A stretch of DNA of 64,000 bases from Frateuria hangzhouensis (GTDB lineage Bacteria > Pseudomonadota > Gammaproteobacteria > Xanthomonadales > Rhodanobacteraceae): the NCBI RefSeq assembly GCF_026410505.1, contig NZ_JAPMIU010000006.1, positions 124,001-188,000 on the forward strand. The letters are read 5' to 3'. Below the pieces are notes generated by a model. That model ran no database searches, had not been told where the DNA came from, and saw only the letters and a program-made list of their open reading frames with translations. Shown here one piece after another: positions 17,539 to 25,995 of this stretch (position 1 is its first letter; every line of letters begins with the position of its first letter). A program made the position numbers and the translations under genes.

Positions 17539-18822
17539 TTATTCCACCGGCGTGTGTCGATAAGTCGCCACGTCGCGTTCCATCACCGGGCGCGCGCCAT
17601 TGCCCCAGGCATGGCGGACGTAGCTGACCACCGCGGCGACGTCGCGGTCATTCAACTGTTGCGCGAACGGCGGCATCGAGTAGGGCCGCGGGTGGGCGGC
17701 GGTGGACGGCGCGAAACCACCCAGCAGCACGATGCGGATGGCATTGATGCCGCTCGGCTCGGTCACCGAGGCGTTGCCGGCAAGCGGCGGATAGACGCCC
17801 GTGATGCCCTGGCCGTCCTTGCCATGGCAACTGGCGCATTGCGTGGCGTAAAGCTTGGCGCCGTCGGCAAGCAGGGCGCTCGCATCCAGCGGACTGTCGC
17901 CCTTTCCCGGCGCGGGACGTGGTGGCAGGGATTGCAGGTACACGGCGATGGCGCGCAGGTCGCCGTCGTGCATGTGCTGCGTGCTCTGCATCACGACGTC
18001 GGCCATCGGTCCGAACGCCGCGCCCTTGGACGACTGGCCGGTCTTGAGCAGCGCCACGATGTCCCCGGTGCTCCAGCCCTGCAGGCCACCGTGGTCACGC
18101 GTGCTGAGGTCCGGCGCGTACCAGTTCTGCGCGGGGATCTGGCCACCGGTGAGCGTGGAGTTCTTCGGCATGCCGCCCAGGTTGTCGCGCGCGACGTGGC
18201 ATTCGTTGCAGTGGCCCAGGCCCTGCACCAGGTAGGCGCCGCGGTTCCATTCGTCGGATTGCTTCGGGTCGGCGAGGTATTCGCCAGGGCGGAAATACAG
18301 CGCACGCCAGGTGGCCAGGCTCGCCCGCAGGTCATAGGGAAAGCGCAGCGATGGCGAGCCGTTTTCGCTGCGCACCGGCGGCAGCGTCTTCAGGTATGCG
18401 AACAGCGCGAACGCGTCCTGGCGGCTTACCTTGGTGTAGGAGGTGTAGGGGAACGCCGGATAGAGCGAGTGGCCATCGCGCCCGACACCCTCGTGCATGG
18501 CGCGCCAGAACGCGTCGAACGACCACTGGCCAAGACCGGTGGCGTCGTCAGGCGTGAGGTTGGGCGCGGGCACGTCGCCAAATGGCGTGGGCAACGACCG
18601 GCCGCCGGCGTAGGGCTTGCCGCCCTGGGCGGTATGGCAGCCGGCGCAGTCTCCGATGGTGGCCAGATAAGCACCGCGTGCGATCAGCTGCGGATCCTGC
18701 AGCTTCGCCGCCGTGGTTTCGGCCGGAGGCAGCGGGGCCTGGCGCTGCGCGAACAGCCACCAGGCGACGCCGGCGATCGCCAGCACCAGCAGCGCCAGGA
18801 AGATGCGCAGGACCCATTTCAT
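17539..18822 (-). CDS. Membrane-anchored triheme cytochrome c
   Basis: This 427-residue c-type cytochrome has three heme sites: CAGCH (~residue 58), CNECH (~202) and CASCH (~327). It starts MKWVLRIFLALLVLAIAGVAWWLFA, one uncleaved transmembrane anchor, so the heme domains face the periplasm. The layout resembles the cytochrome subunit (AdhB-like) of membrane alcohol/aldehyde/gluconate dehydrogenases, which pass electrons to quinone or oxidase. No dehydrogenase subunit is encoded next to it. ATG 18822 overlaps the stop of the upstream diheme cytochrome gene (ATGA), showing a coupled two-gene operon. The open frame extends 54 codons further upstream but that part overlaps the other cytochrome gene. 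Confidence 0.9.
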   Translation of the reverse strand: MKWVLRIFLALLVLAIAGVAWWLFAQRQAPLPPAETTAAKLQDPQLIARGAYLATIGDCAGCHTAQGGKPYAGGRSLPTPFGDVPAPNLTPDDATGLGQWSFDAFWRAMHEGVGRDGHSLYPAFPYTSYTKVSRQDAFALFAYLKTLPPVRSENGSPSLRFPYDLRASLATWRALYFRPGEYLADPKQSDEWNRGAYLVQGLGHCNECHVARDNLGGMPKNSTLTGGQIPAQNWYAPDLSTRDHGGLQGWSTGDIVALLKTGQSSKGAAFGPMADVVMQSTQHMHDGDLRAIAVYLQSLPPRPAPGKGDSPLDASALLADGAKLYATQCASCHGKDGQGITGVYPPLAGNASVTEPSGINAIRIVLLGGFAPSTAAHPRPYSMPPFAQQLNDRDVAAVVSYVRHAWGNGARPVMERDVATYRHTPVE

Positions 18823-19550
18823 CGCGCCACCTCTTTCGCTCCGAGCACGCCGCAGGCGAGCGGCGGCGTGACCGAGCCGACCGGCTGCGCGTGGGCGTCG
18901 ACCGATACCTGGCGTGTGGCCAGCCAGGCTGACACCGCGGTGATGTCGGCCTCGCTCAGGCGGCTGGCGATGGTCGCCATGCAATCGGGCGCCACCATCG
19001 CCCGCGTATGGGTGCGCCAGGAGCCGAGCTGCGCGCTGATGTAGTCGTAGGGCAAGCCGACCAGCCCCGGGATATCGGGCTCCACGCCAGTCAGCTGCGT
19101 GCCGTGGCAGGCGGCGCAGGCCGGGAGTTTTCGGGCCGGGTCGCCTTCGGTCGCGAGCGTCTTGCCGCGATCAAGCATCGCTTTTGAAATCCGCGGCACG
19201 GGCGAGTGTTCGTACGGCACCCGTTGCGCGGCGAAATACTCGGCGATCTCGTGCATGTACTCAGGCGTCAGCCCGCGCACGGTGTACTCCATCGGCGCGT
19301 ACTTGCGCAGGCCGTCCTGGAAGTTCCGGATCTGCCGTGCCAGGTAGCCGGCCGGCTTGCCGGCCAGGCGCGGGAAGAAGCCGCTCTCGGGCGTGCCCTC
19401 GCCGTGCTCACCGTGGCAGGCGGTGCAGGCCGCGATGCGTTGCTTGAGGGTATCGGGCACGGTCGGTGCGTCGGTAGCGCGAACGACAGTGGTGGGAAGC
19501 GCGGCAGCCAAGATGGCCAGCGCAAGGCAAGCGGAGGAAAGCAGGCTCAT
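18819..19550 (-). CDS. Diheme cytochrome c (c4-like), periplasmic
   Basis: This 243-residue protein has a signal peptide (MSLLSSACLALAILAAALPT) and two heme motifs, CTACH (~43) and CAACH (~146). Each domain begins with an ACxxCH and a conserved G-FFPRLAG or DIPGLVGLP segment, typical of cytochrome c4 family tandem domains. It probably shuttles electrons in the periplasm to or from the triheme cytochrome encoded next, with which it overlaps by four bases. ATG 19548-19550 is chosen because it restores the signal peptide. The in-frame upstream extension has no family match and runs into the amidase promoter region. Confidence 0.9.
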   Translation of the reverse strand: MSLLSSACLALAILAAALPTTVVRATDAPTVPDTLKQRIAACTACHGEHGEGTPESGFFPRLAGKPAGYLARQIRNFQDGLRKYAPMEYTVRGLTPEYMHEIAEYFAAQRVPYEHSPVPRISKAMLDRGKTLATEGDPARKLPACAACHGTQLTGVEPDIPGLVGLPYDYISAQLGSWRTHTRAMVAPDCMATIASRLSEADITAVSAWLATRQVSVDAHAQPVGSVTPPLACGVLGAKEVAR

Positions 19551-19668
19551 GAATGCCAGTATAGGTTGTGCCTGCGCCACGGCAGGCCCGTGGGACGGGA
19601 TATGCTGCGTCGGCGCGACACCATGTCGCACCACCCGTGCATTGCACACCGACCGACCGGAGGCTGCC

Positions 19669-21276
19669 GTGAAACGATCGCCCGCCCACATTGCCCTGCT
19701 CGTCACCCTGCTGTCCGGCAGCCCCGCGATGGCCGCGCAACCGGTTACGCCGCTGGCCTGGGCCTCGATCGCGCAACTGCAGCAACAGATGGATGCCGGC
19801 ACGCTGGACAGCCGTACGCTGGCGCGGCAATTCCTCGACCGCATCGCGCAGATCGACCAGGCCGGGCCCACGCTGCGCGCGGTGATCGAAACCAACCCGG
19901 AGGCGCTCGAACTGGCCGCCGCGCTGGACGCCGGACGCACCGATGCCAGGCGCGGCCCGCTGTACGGCATCCCGGTGCTGCTCAAGGACAACATCGACAC
20001 CGGCGACCGGATGCTCACCACCGCCGGCTCGCTGGCGCTCACCGATGCGCCGGCGCCTCGCGATGCGGGGCTGGTCGAACGGCTGCGCAAGGCCGGCGCG
20101 CTGGTACTGGGCAAGACCAACCTCAGTGAATGGGCCAATTTCCGCTCCAGCCATGCCAGCAGCGGTTGGAGCGGCCGGGGCGGGCAGACGAAAAATCCTT
20201 ACGTACTCGATCGCAACCCGTGCGGCTCCAGCGCCGGTTCCGGCGCGGCGGTCGCGGCCGGACTGGTAACGGTGGCGATCGGCACCGAAACCGACGGCTC
20301 GATCATCTGCCCGGCCGCCATGAACGGCATCGTCGGCATCAAGCCCACGCTGGGCCTGGTCAGCCGCAGCGGTATCGTGCCGATCGCGCACAGCCAGGAC
20401 ACCGCCGGCCCGATGGCGCGCAGCGTGGCCGACGCCGCGGCGCTGCTCAGCGTGATCGCCGGCAGCGACCCGCGCGATCCGGCCACGGCCGACGCCGACC
20501 GGCATGCCACCGACTACACCCGCTTCCTCGACCCCGAGGGACTGAAGGGCAAGCGCATCGGCGTGGTGCGCCAACTCGCCGGCGCCGAGCCGAACGCCGA
20601 TCGCGTGCTCGAGCAGGCCATCGCGCTGATGAAGGCACAGGGCGCGACCATCGTCGACCCGGTCACCGTGCCACACCTGGCCGACCTGGGCGATCCGGAA
20701 TTCACCGTGTTGCTGTACGAGTTCAAGCACGACATCAACGCCTATCTCGCCACGCGGCCGCAGCTGAAAGTGAAGACGCTGGCCGACCTGATCGCCTTCG
20801 ACCAGGCGCACGCGGCACAGGAGATGCCCTGGTTCGGCCAGGAGCTGTTCCTGCAAGCGCAGGCCAAGGGGCCGCTGACCGAGAAGAAGTACCGCGACGC
20901 GCTGGCCAAGGCCAGGCGGCTGTCCGGTCCCGAGGGCATCGACGCGGCACTGGCGAAGGATCACCTGGACGCGCTGCTGGCGCCCTCGTGGGGGCCTGCC
21001 TTCGTCACCGACCTGGTGCTGGGCGACCACATCGTCAGTGGCGACCCGACCGTGGGTGGCGCCTCGCAGCCGGCGGCGGTGGCGGGCTATCCGTCGATCA
21101 CCGTGCCGGCCGGCTTCGCCCATGATCTACCGGTCGGCATCGTGCTGTTCGGCGCCAGGTGGAGCGAACCGACGCTGATCTCGATCGCCTACGGCTTCGA
21201 ACAGCACGCCAGGGCGTGGCACGCGCCGCGGTTCCTGGAGACCGTCGGCGGCAAGCCGGTGCCGGCGTCGCCGTGA
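19669..21276 (+). CDS. Secreted amidase-signature-family hydrolase
   Basis: This 535-residue enzyme has the Ser-cisSer-Lys triad: Lys in GIPVLLKDNID, cis-Ser in PCGSSAGSGAAVAAG and the nucleophile Ser in GTETDGSIICPA. A signal peptide (KRSPAHIALLVTLLSGSPAMAAQ) places it in the periplasm or outside, unlike GatA, so it probably hydrolyses amides or peptide amides. Substrate is unknown; the closest known family type is peptide amidase. The start is GTG 19669 with GGAGG eight bases upstream; the longer open frame to 19357 lies in the divergent intergenic region. The stop TGA overlaps the GTG of the next gene by four bases. Confidence 0.92.
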   Translation: MKRSPAHIALLVTLLSGSPAMAAQPVTPLAWASIAQLQQQMDAGTLDSRTLARQFLDRIAQIDQAGPTLRAVIETNPEALELAAALDAGRTDARRGPLYGIPVLLKDNIDTGDRMLTTAGSLALTDAPAPRDAGLVERLRKAGALVLGKTNLSEWANFRSSHASSGWSGRGGQTKNPYVLDRNPCGSSAGSGAAVAAGLVTVAIGTETDGSIICPAAMNGIVGIKPTLGLVSRSGIVPIAHSQDTAGPMARSVADAAALLSVIAGSDPRDPATADADRHATDYTRFLDPEGLKGKRIGVVRQLAGAEPNADRVLEQAIALMKAQGATIVDPVTVPHLADLGDPEFTVLLYEFKHDINAYLATRPQLKVKTLADLIAFDQAHAAQEMPWFGQELFLQAQAKGPLTEKKYRDALAKARRLSGPEGIDAALAKDHLDALLAPSWGPAFVTDLVLGDHIVSGDPTVGGASQPAAVAGYPSITVPAGFAHDLPVGIVLFGARWSEPTLISIAYGFEQHARAWHAPRFLETVGGKPVPASP

Positions 21277-21494
21277 ATTCCACGCGCGCGCCCCGGCTGC
21301 AGTGCGTGCTGACCTGCCCGCACTGCGGACACCGGTCGGTGGAGACGATGCCGATCGATGCCTGCCTGTTCTTCCACGACTGCACCGCTTGCGGCGCACT
21401 GCTGCGGCCGAAGCCGGGGGATTGCTGCGTCTTCTGTTCCTTCGGCGACGTGCCATGCCCGCCGGTACAGGCGCAAGGGCGCTGTTGCGGGTGA
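21273..21494 (+). CDS. GDCCVxC domain mini-protein, cysteine-rich
   Basis: This 73-residue protein has the hallmark block GDCCVFCSFGDVPCPPVQ near the C-terminus, preceded by CPHCGH and CTACGA zinc-ribbon-like knuckles. It has eleven cysteines or so in all. Members of this little-studied family are annotated as GDCCVxC-domain (seleno)proteins; in some species one Cys is selenocysteine. No in-frame TGA occurs here, so this is the all-cysteine form. A thiol redox or metal (e.g. mercury/copper) role is possible but not shown. The GTG start overlaps the amidase stop (GTGA), so the two are translationally coupled. Confidence 0.82.
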   Translation: MNSTRAPRLQCVLTCPHCGHRSVETMPIDACLFFHDCTACGALLRPKPGDCCVFCSFGDVPCPPVQAQGRCCG

Positions 21495-21559
21495 ATGCGG
21501 AACCGCCGCGCCCGGCGGCGGTCCGAACCCCTGGCTCCCACGGAAAACGGACCCTCGCC

Positions 21560-22234
21560 ATGCATGCCCTGAGAAGCTTCCTGTTGCGCAACCGCGGCTT
21601 GTTCTTCTTCCTGCTCGGCATGCTGATGTTCCGCAGCGCGCTGGCCGACTGGAACACGGTTCCCACCGGTTCGATGCAACCGACCATCCACGTCGGCGAC
21701 CGCATCGTGGTGGACCGCATGGCCTATGACCTGCGCCTGCCCTTCACCCACCTTGCGCTGCTGCATCGTGCCGATCCGCAGCGCGGCGACATCGTGATCA
21801 TCGATTCGGCCGCCACCGACGAGCGGCTGGTCAAACGCGTGGTCGGCCTGCCCGGCGACCGCATCGCGCTGCGCGGCAACGTGCTCTACGTCAACGGTCA
21901 TGCGGCCAGCTACCGTCCCACCCACGTAACCGGCATCGCGCAGGACCGCACACAGCCGGCCAGCTACGCGGACGAGTCGGTCGCCGGTCGCCATCATCTC
22001 ATCCGGCTGGCACGCTACCTGCCCAGCCCGGCCAGCAACTACGGCCCGGTGACCGTGCCAGCAGACCATTACCTGGCGATGGGCGACAACCGCGACGACA
22101 GTTACGACTCACGCTTTTTCGGCTTCGTGCCGCGTGGGGAGATCGTCGGACGCGCGTGCTTCGTCGCCGTGTCGCTGGACCCGGCAAGGCACGGTTTGCC
22201 TCGGCCGGATCGGTGGGGGCTGGCGCTGCAGTAG
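21560..22234 (+). CDS. lepB: Short type I signal peptidase
   Basis: This 224-residue S26 signal peptidase cleaves signal peptides at the outer face of the inner membrane. One N-terminal transmembrane helix (about 10-29) precedes catalytic Ser38 in VPTGSMQPT and general-base Lys92 in LVKRVVGLPGD. The box E motif GDNRDDSYDSRFFGFV is also present. It is much shorter than E. coli LepB (324) and is not linked to lepA or rnc. It is therefore probably a second, specialised or accessory peptidase. ATG 21560 follows a gap of 65 bases after the mini-protein gene; the longer open frame upstream overlaps that gene out of frame. Plausibly co-transcribed with amidase and mini-protein. Confidence 0.88.
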   Translation: MHALRSFLLRNRGLFFFLLGMLMFRSALADWNTVPTGSMQPTIHVGDRIVVDRMAYDLRLPFTHLALLHRADPQRGDIVIIDSAATDERLVKRVVGLPGDRIALRGNVLYVNGHAASYRPTHVTGIAQDRTQPASYADESVAGRHHLIRLARYLPSPASNYGPVTVPADHYLAMGDNRDDSYDSRFFGFVPRGEIVGRACFVAVSLDPARHGLPRPDRWGLALQ

Positions 22235-22299
22235 ACCCGTCCCTGCACAGCCGGACGGGCGCGGCCGCATCGAAGCGCTTTCTACGATGGGCCGCCGTT

Positions 22300-23112
22300 T
22301 CAGCCCAGCGAAATCGTCGGTCCCAGCACGGCGGCGAAGGCGATCGTCATCGCCACGCCGGCCACCACGATGGCGGGATATCGGCCGATCGCGAAACCAC
22401 TCGGCGGCAATTCGCGCGGACGCGCGTAAGCGACGTTGAACAGACCGGCGGTGCCGCCGAAAGACGACGCGACCGCCGATATCAGCGTGATCACGATGCC
22501 CAGCGGATTGAACAGGCTGACCAGCACCGCCGCCACGCCGCCGACGATGTAGAGCGTCATGGCGACCGTCCACTGCGTGCGGCGCGAGGAATCGCCACCA
22601 CCCAGCATCGTGGCGATCATGGCGATCGCCTTGCGCGTCACCGCGATATAGGCGATCAGGCCTACCGCGAACATCAGCACGCGCCACGCCCAGGGCCAGG
22701 GTAACGGTCCGATCCCGCCGCCCGCGGCCGGCCCCCAATCGCCCAGGTTGGTCAGCCCGGAGAACATCCAGTAGCCGGCGGCGACCATGCCCTTGACCGT
22801 GAACACGATCCACCAGATGAGCCGTGACAGTGGTCGCCGGGTTGCCCGCCACAGGACGAAGCCCACGCCGGCCAGTAACACGTCCACGCTGGTGCCGGCC
22901 ATCGCGACCAGTCGCCGGCTCCAGCCGGTGTCGCCGCTGCATTGGACGTAATAGGCACCCAGTTCGCTGGGCTGATGCCCGGTCGCCACGCAGGCGAGCG
23001 CGTGCCCCATCAGTTCGTGCGCCATCGTCAGCAGCGGCAGCAACAACAGCGCCAGCCCTGCAACCGTCCATACGTCGATGCGCGAAGCTGCGCGTGGAGC
23101 TTGCATCGCCAT
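22300..23112 (-). CDS. Polytopic membrane protein with a HELMGH motif, function unknown
   Basis: I do not recognise this 270-residue protein. It has about six hydrophobic helices (around 15-33, 66-86, 98-120, 135-160, 180-220, 240-262). HELMGH at 32-37 sits in the first helix, an HExxH pattern followed by AL. That is the zinc-site arrangement of M50-type intramembrane metalloproteases, but the second motif (NxxPxxxLDG-like) is not evident. It may be a diverged M50-like protease, or the motif may be coincidental. A paired glycine-rich loop (GPAAGGGIGPLPWPW) lies between helices. It is convergent with lepB and ends 65 bases from it. Confidence 0.65.
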   Translation of the reverse strand: MAMQAPRAASRIDVWTVAGLALLLLPLLTMAHELMGHALACVATGHQPSELGAYYVQCSGDTGWSRRLVAMAGTSVDVLLAGVGFVLWRATRRPLSRLIWWIVFTVKGMVAAGYWMFSGLTNLGDWGPAAGGGIGPLPWPWAWRVLMFAVGLIAYIAVTRKAIAMIATMLGGGDSSRRTQWTVAMTLYIVGGVAAVLVSLFNPLGIVITLISAVASSFGGTAGLFNVAYARPRELPPSGFAIGRYPAIVVAGVAMTIAFAAVLGPTISLG

Positions 23113-23220
23113 GATCCACCTCCCGATGACCCTGCATGATCATGGGCTGTCAGGGCTGGGCGTGGCCAGTACGGACTGCCAGCCCCGGGAGATGACGCAT
23201 GTCATCCCGTCCCGCCCACC

Positions 23221-23244
23221 CGTAGGGTGGACTTCAGCCCACCA
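23221..23244 (+). repeat. Single GTAG REP arm
   Basis: CGTAGGGTGGACTTCAGCCCACC matches the left arm of the element at 9281. No inverted partner lies next to it, so this is a solo REP. It lies in the 180-base space between the HELMGH membrane protein gene and the end of the DAHP synthase gene. Confidence 0.8.
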
Positions 23245-23292
23245 TGCCAAGGGCAGAGGTGAGCTTGCACCGGACGGACATGTGAGGCCCAG

Positions 23293-24666
23293 CTAGCCCC
23301 GGCCACCCTCGGACTTGCGCACGATCAGCATTGCCAGTTCCAGCGACTGCTCGTAGTTGAGCCGCGGATCGACCATGGATTTGTACGCGCGCTTGAGGTC
23401 CGTTTCAGACAGGTCCCGCGCACCGCCCATGCACTCGGTGACGTCCTCGCCGGTCAGTTCCAGGTGCACGCCGCCCAGGCGCGTGCCACTGGCAGTGTGG
23501 ATGTCGAAGGCCTGGTCGAGCTCGCCACGGATATTGTCGAAGCGCCGCGTCTTGTAGCCGTTGGATGTGCTTTCGGTGTTGCCGTGCATCGGATCGGCTA
23601 CCCACAGCACGCGCCGGCCTTCGCGGCGGACCGCCTCCAGCAGCGGGGGCAGCGAACGCGCGATGCCGGCGTTTCCCATGCGATGGATCAGGGTCAGCCG
23701 GCCCGGCTCGTCCTGCGGGTTGAGCGCATCGATCAGGGGCAGCAACTGCTCCGGAGTGACCGAAGGACCTACCTTCACTGCCACCGGGTTGCGGATGCCG
23801 CGGAAATATTCCACATGCGCGCCTTCGAGGGCCGCCGTACGCATGCCGATCCAGGGGAAGTGCGTGGACAGGTTGAACCATCCGGGATTGCGCGGCACCG
23901 CACGGGTCAGCGCCTGCTCGTAATGCAGCAGCAGCGCTTCGTGCGAGGTGAAGAAGTCGACCCGCGAGAAGCTGGCGATCGGGCCGGCCAGGGTTTCCAT
24001 GAAACGCAGCGAATCTCCGATGGCGGCGACCATGCGGCGGTACTCGGCTGCCAGCGGCGAGTGCTCGACCCAGGCCAAGTCCCAATACTCCGGGTGATGC
24101 AGATCGGCGAAGCCACCGTCGATCAGCGCGCGCACGAAATTCATGGTCAGCGCCGAATGCGCGTGCGCCTTGATCAGCCGCTGGGGATCGGGCCGACGCG
24201 CCTCGGCGGTAAACGCCGGACCGTTGACCACGTCGCCGCGAAAACTCGGCAGGGTCACGCCCTCGCGCGTCTCGGTGTCGGTCGAGCGCGGTTTGGCGTA
24301 CTGCCCGGCGAAGCGCCCCACGCGCAGCACCGGCTTCTTCAGCCCATGCACCAGCACCAGGCTCATCTGCAGCAATACCTTGAGCCGGTTGGAGATCACC
24401 GGGCTGGTGCAATCGGCGAAGCTCTCGGCGCAATCGCCACCCTGCAGCAGGAAACGTTCACCTTCCTGGGCTTGGGCCAGTGCCTGCTTGAGCGCCAGCA
24501 CCTCCCAGGAGGTGACCAGCGGCGGCAGCGAGGCCAGCTTTGTCGTCGCCTGCGCCAGTTCGGCGGCGTCCTCGTAATGAGGCTGCTGAAGCGCCACGCG
24601 CTGCTGCCAGGAAGCGGGCGTCCAGTCGACGGGCGCCTGCCCTGTGACGATCGGTCGGTCGTTCAC
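23293..24666 (-). CDS. 3-deoxy-7-phosphoheptulonate synthase, class II
   Basis: This 457-residue class II (plant/Mycobacterium-type) DAHP synthase condenses phosphoenolpyruvate and erythrose-4-phosphate, the first step of the shikimate pathway. Metal- and substrate-binding signatures are visible: GGDCAESF near 71, RVGRFAGQYAKPR near 108, IRNPVAVKVGPS near 270, HRMGN near 305 and WVADPMHGNT near 330. Length matches the family (about 450-460). I choose GTG 24666 (VNDRPIVTGQAP) with GGAAGGGAAAG just upstream; the open frame extends 36 codons further but encodes Cys/Arg-rich sequence overlapping dsbB. It lies 16 bases after dsbB and may be co-transcribed with it. Confidence 0.95.
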   Translation of the reverse strand: MNDRPIVTGQAPVDWTPASWQQRVALQQPHYEDAAELAQATTKLASLPPLVTSWEVLALKQALAQAQEGERFLLQGGDCAESFADCTSPVISNRLKVLLQMSLVLVHGLKKPVLRVGRFAGQYAKPRSTDTETREGVTLPSFRGDVVNGPAFTAEARRPDPQRLIKAHAHSALTMNFVRALIDGGFADLHHPEYWDLAWVEHSPLAAEYRRMVAAIGDSLRFMETLAGPIASFSRVDFFTSHEALLLHYEQALTRAVPRNPGWFNLSTHFPWIGMRTAALEGAHVEYFRGIRNPVAVKVGPSVTPEQLLPLIDALNPQDEPGRLTLIHRMGNAGIARSLPPLLEAVRREGRRVLWVADPMHGNTESTSNGYKTRRFDNIRGELDQAFDIHTASGTRLGGVHLELTGEDVTECMGGARDLSETDLKRAYKSMVDPRLNYEQSLELAMLIVRKSEGGRG

Positions 24667-24682
24667 GATCTTTCCCTTCCGG

Positions 24683-25183
24683 TCAGGCGGCGCGGCGGCG
24701 CACGCTGGCTGCCAGCGCGAAAACCGCCAGCAGCACGAACCACAACAGTGTCCAGGCCGGCATCGGCAGGCCAAGTACGGGCTCGACCTTGGCGCACTCG
24801 CCCGATCCGGTGAACACCATCCTCAACACCTGGGCGAACGGGAAGGCGTCGAACATGTAGTCCAGCGGCGGCCCGCAGGAGGGCACCTGATCGGCCGGCA
24901 GCGACTGGATCCACAGGTGGCGCGCGGCCACCGCGATGCCCCAGACCGCCCCCAGAAGCACGCCGCCGGTATACACCCAGCGCACGCCACGCCGTGGTGC
25001 ATGCAGGCCGCCGATCAGAAAGAACACGGCCATCACCAGGAAACCGATGCGCTGGAAGATGCACAACGGACACGGGATCAGTCCCCAGGCGTATTCGGTG
25101 TACAGCGCGAAACCGAGCAGGGCCACACAGATCAGGAAGCCCACGAGAAAGCTGATGCGATACGACCAGTGCAGAGGGTTCAT
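24683..25183 (-). CDS. dsbB: Disulfide bond formation protein DsbB
   Basis: This 166-residue inner-membrane quinone reductase re-oxidises DsbA in the periplasm. Four transmembrane helices are clear. The first redox pair is Cys38/Cys41 (PCPLC) followed by FQR, where the Arg binds ubiquinone. The second pair is Cys103 and Cys130 in the second periplasmic loop. Length is close to E. coli DsbB (176). The ATG at 25181-25183 gives the standard N-terminal cytoplasmic tail. It is divergent from nothing nearby; the rplQ terminator ends about 70 bases upstream. Confidence 0.95.
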   Translation of the reverse strand: MNPLHWSYRISFLVGFLICVALLGFALYTEYAWGLIPCPLCIFQRIGFLVMAVFFLIGGLHAPRRGVRWVYTGGVLLGAVWGIAVAARHLWIQSLPADQVPSCGPPLDYMFDAFPFAQVLRMVFTGSGECAKVEPVLGLPMPAWTLLWFVLLAVFALAASVRRRAA

Positions 25184-25250
25184 GGCGGCATGTTGCGTTG
25201 CGGAAAGTCGACATTACCCGCTTGCCGGGCCGCTGTCAGCAAGGATTGCG

Positions 25251-25288
25251 GAAAAAGAAAAACCCCGGCAGGTCGCCCGGCCGGGGTT
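25251..25288 (-). terminator. Rho-independent terminator after rplQ (end of the ribosomal superoperon)
   Basis: On the minus strand AACCCCGG (25281-25288 side) pairs with CCGGGGTT (25261-25268 side) around a GC-rich 12-base centre, followed by TTTTTCTTTTTCC. It lies about 40 bases past the rplQ stop, where the alpha operon should end. Confidence 0.92.
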
Positions 25289-25327
25289 CAACTTTTGGAC
25301 GTCTGGACGCCCGTACGACGCTGAGGC

Positions 25328-25714
25328 TTACTCGGCCTCGACGGCGGCTGCGGTCTGCGGGCGATCCACCAGCTCGACGTAGGCCATCGGCGCGTTGTCG
25401 CCCGGGCGGAAGCCGCACTTGAGGATGCGCAGGTAGCCACCAGGACGCTCGAGGTAGCGCGGGCCAAGCTCCACGAACAGCTTGCCCACGGCTTCCTTGT
25501 CGCGCAGGCGCGCGAAGGCAAGGCGGCGGTTGGCCACGCCATCGGCCTTGGCCAGCGTGATCAGCGGCTCGGCGACGCGGCGCAGTTCCTTGGCCTTGGG
25601 CAGGGTGGTGCGGATCAGCTCGTGCTTGATCAGCGAGGCGGCCATGTTCTTGAACATCGCTTCGCGGTGCGAGCTGGTGCGGTTGAGCTTGCGGCCGGAT
25701 TTCTGATGGCGCAT
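25328..25714 (-). CDS. rplQ: 50S ribosomal protein L17
   Basis: This 128-residue large-subunit protein (E. coli 127) begins [20 protein letters not shown], the family's invariant N-terminus, and contains [12 protein letters not shown]. It sits near the polypeptide exit tunnel rim. It is the last gene of the alpha operon, 281 bases after rpoA. That gap is unusually wide for this junction and contains no recognisable gene; it holds only a stretch of mixed hairpins. A strong terminator follows. Confidence 0.97.
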   Translation of the reverse strand: MRHQKSGRKLNRTSSHREAMFKNMAASLIKHELIRTTLPKAKELRRVAEPLITLAKADGVANRRLAFARLRDKEAVGKLFVELGPRYLERPGGYLRILKCGFRPGDNAPMAYVELVDRPQTAAAVEAE

Positions 25715-25995
25715 GGGAAGAACTCTCTCTGTCTGTTGTTATGAAAAGCCGGCGATTGGGGCCGTCTTTCCGCGGTTGCCCGCTGTTCCAAGCCCTTTCA
25801 AAACGGGCTCTCGTGAGAAGTGCGGCCATGGATGGCCGTCTATTGCTCTGGCGGCCGAAAGGACCGCATGGGCCAAACAGGCCCTGAACCAAAGGGCGGT
25901 CAAGGCGACCGCTCCAAAAAAGTCAGGCGGGATCGCAAAGCGAATCCCGCCCGCTTGCGTTACTGGCGGCGATCCTGCGACCGCCGCCGTATACA

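Noticed and set aside
17403-17627. 74-residue plus-strand open frame upstream of the autotransporter
   Set aside because: No ribosome-binding site, overlaps the end of the triheme cytochrome gene, Arg-rich composition typical of a shadow.
11569-19044. 2491-residue plus-strand open frame
   Set aside because: It is antisense to the autotransporter and the cytochromes. Repeats in it mirror the autotransporter repeats. No ribosome-binding site, signal or domain is visible.
21273-21494. Possible selenocysteine in the GDCCVxC protein
   Set aside because: No in-frame TGA precedes the terminal stop, so the protein uses only cysteines here.
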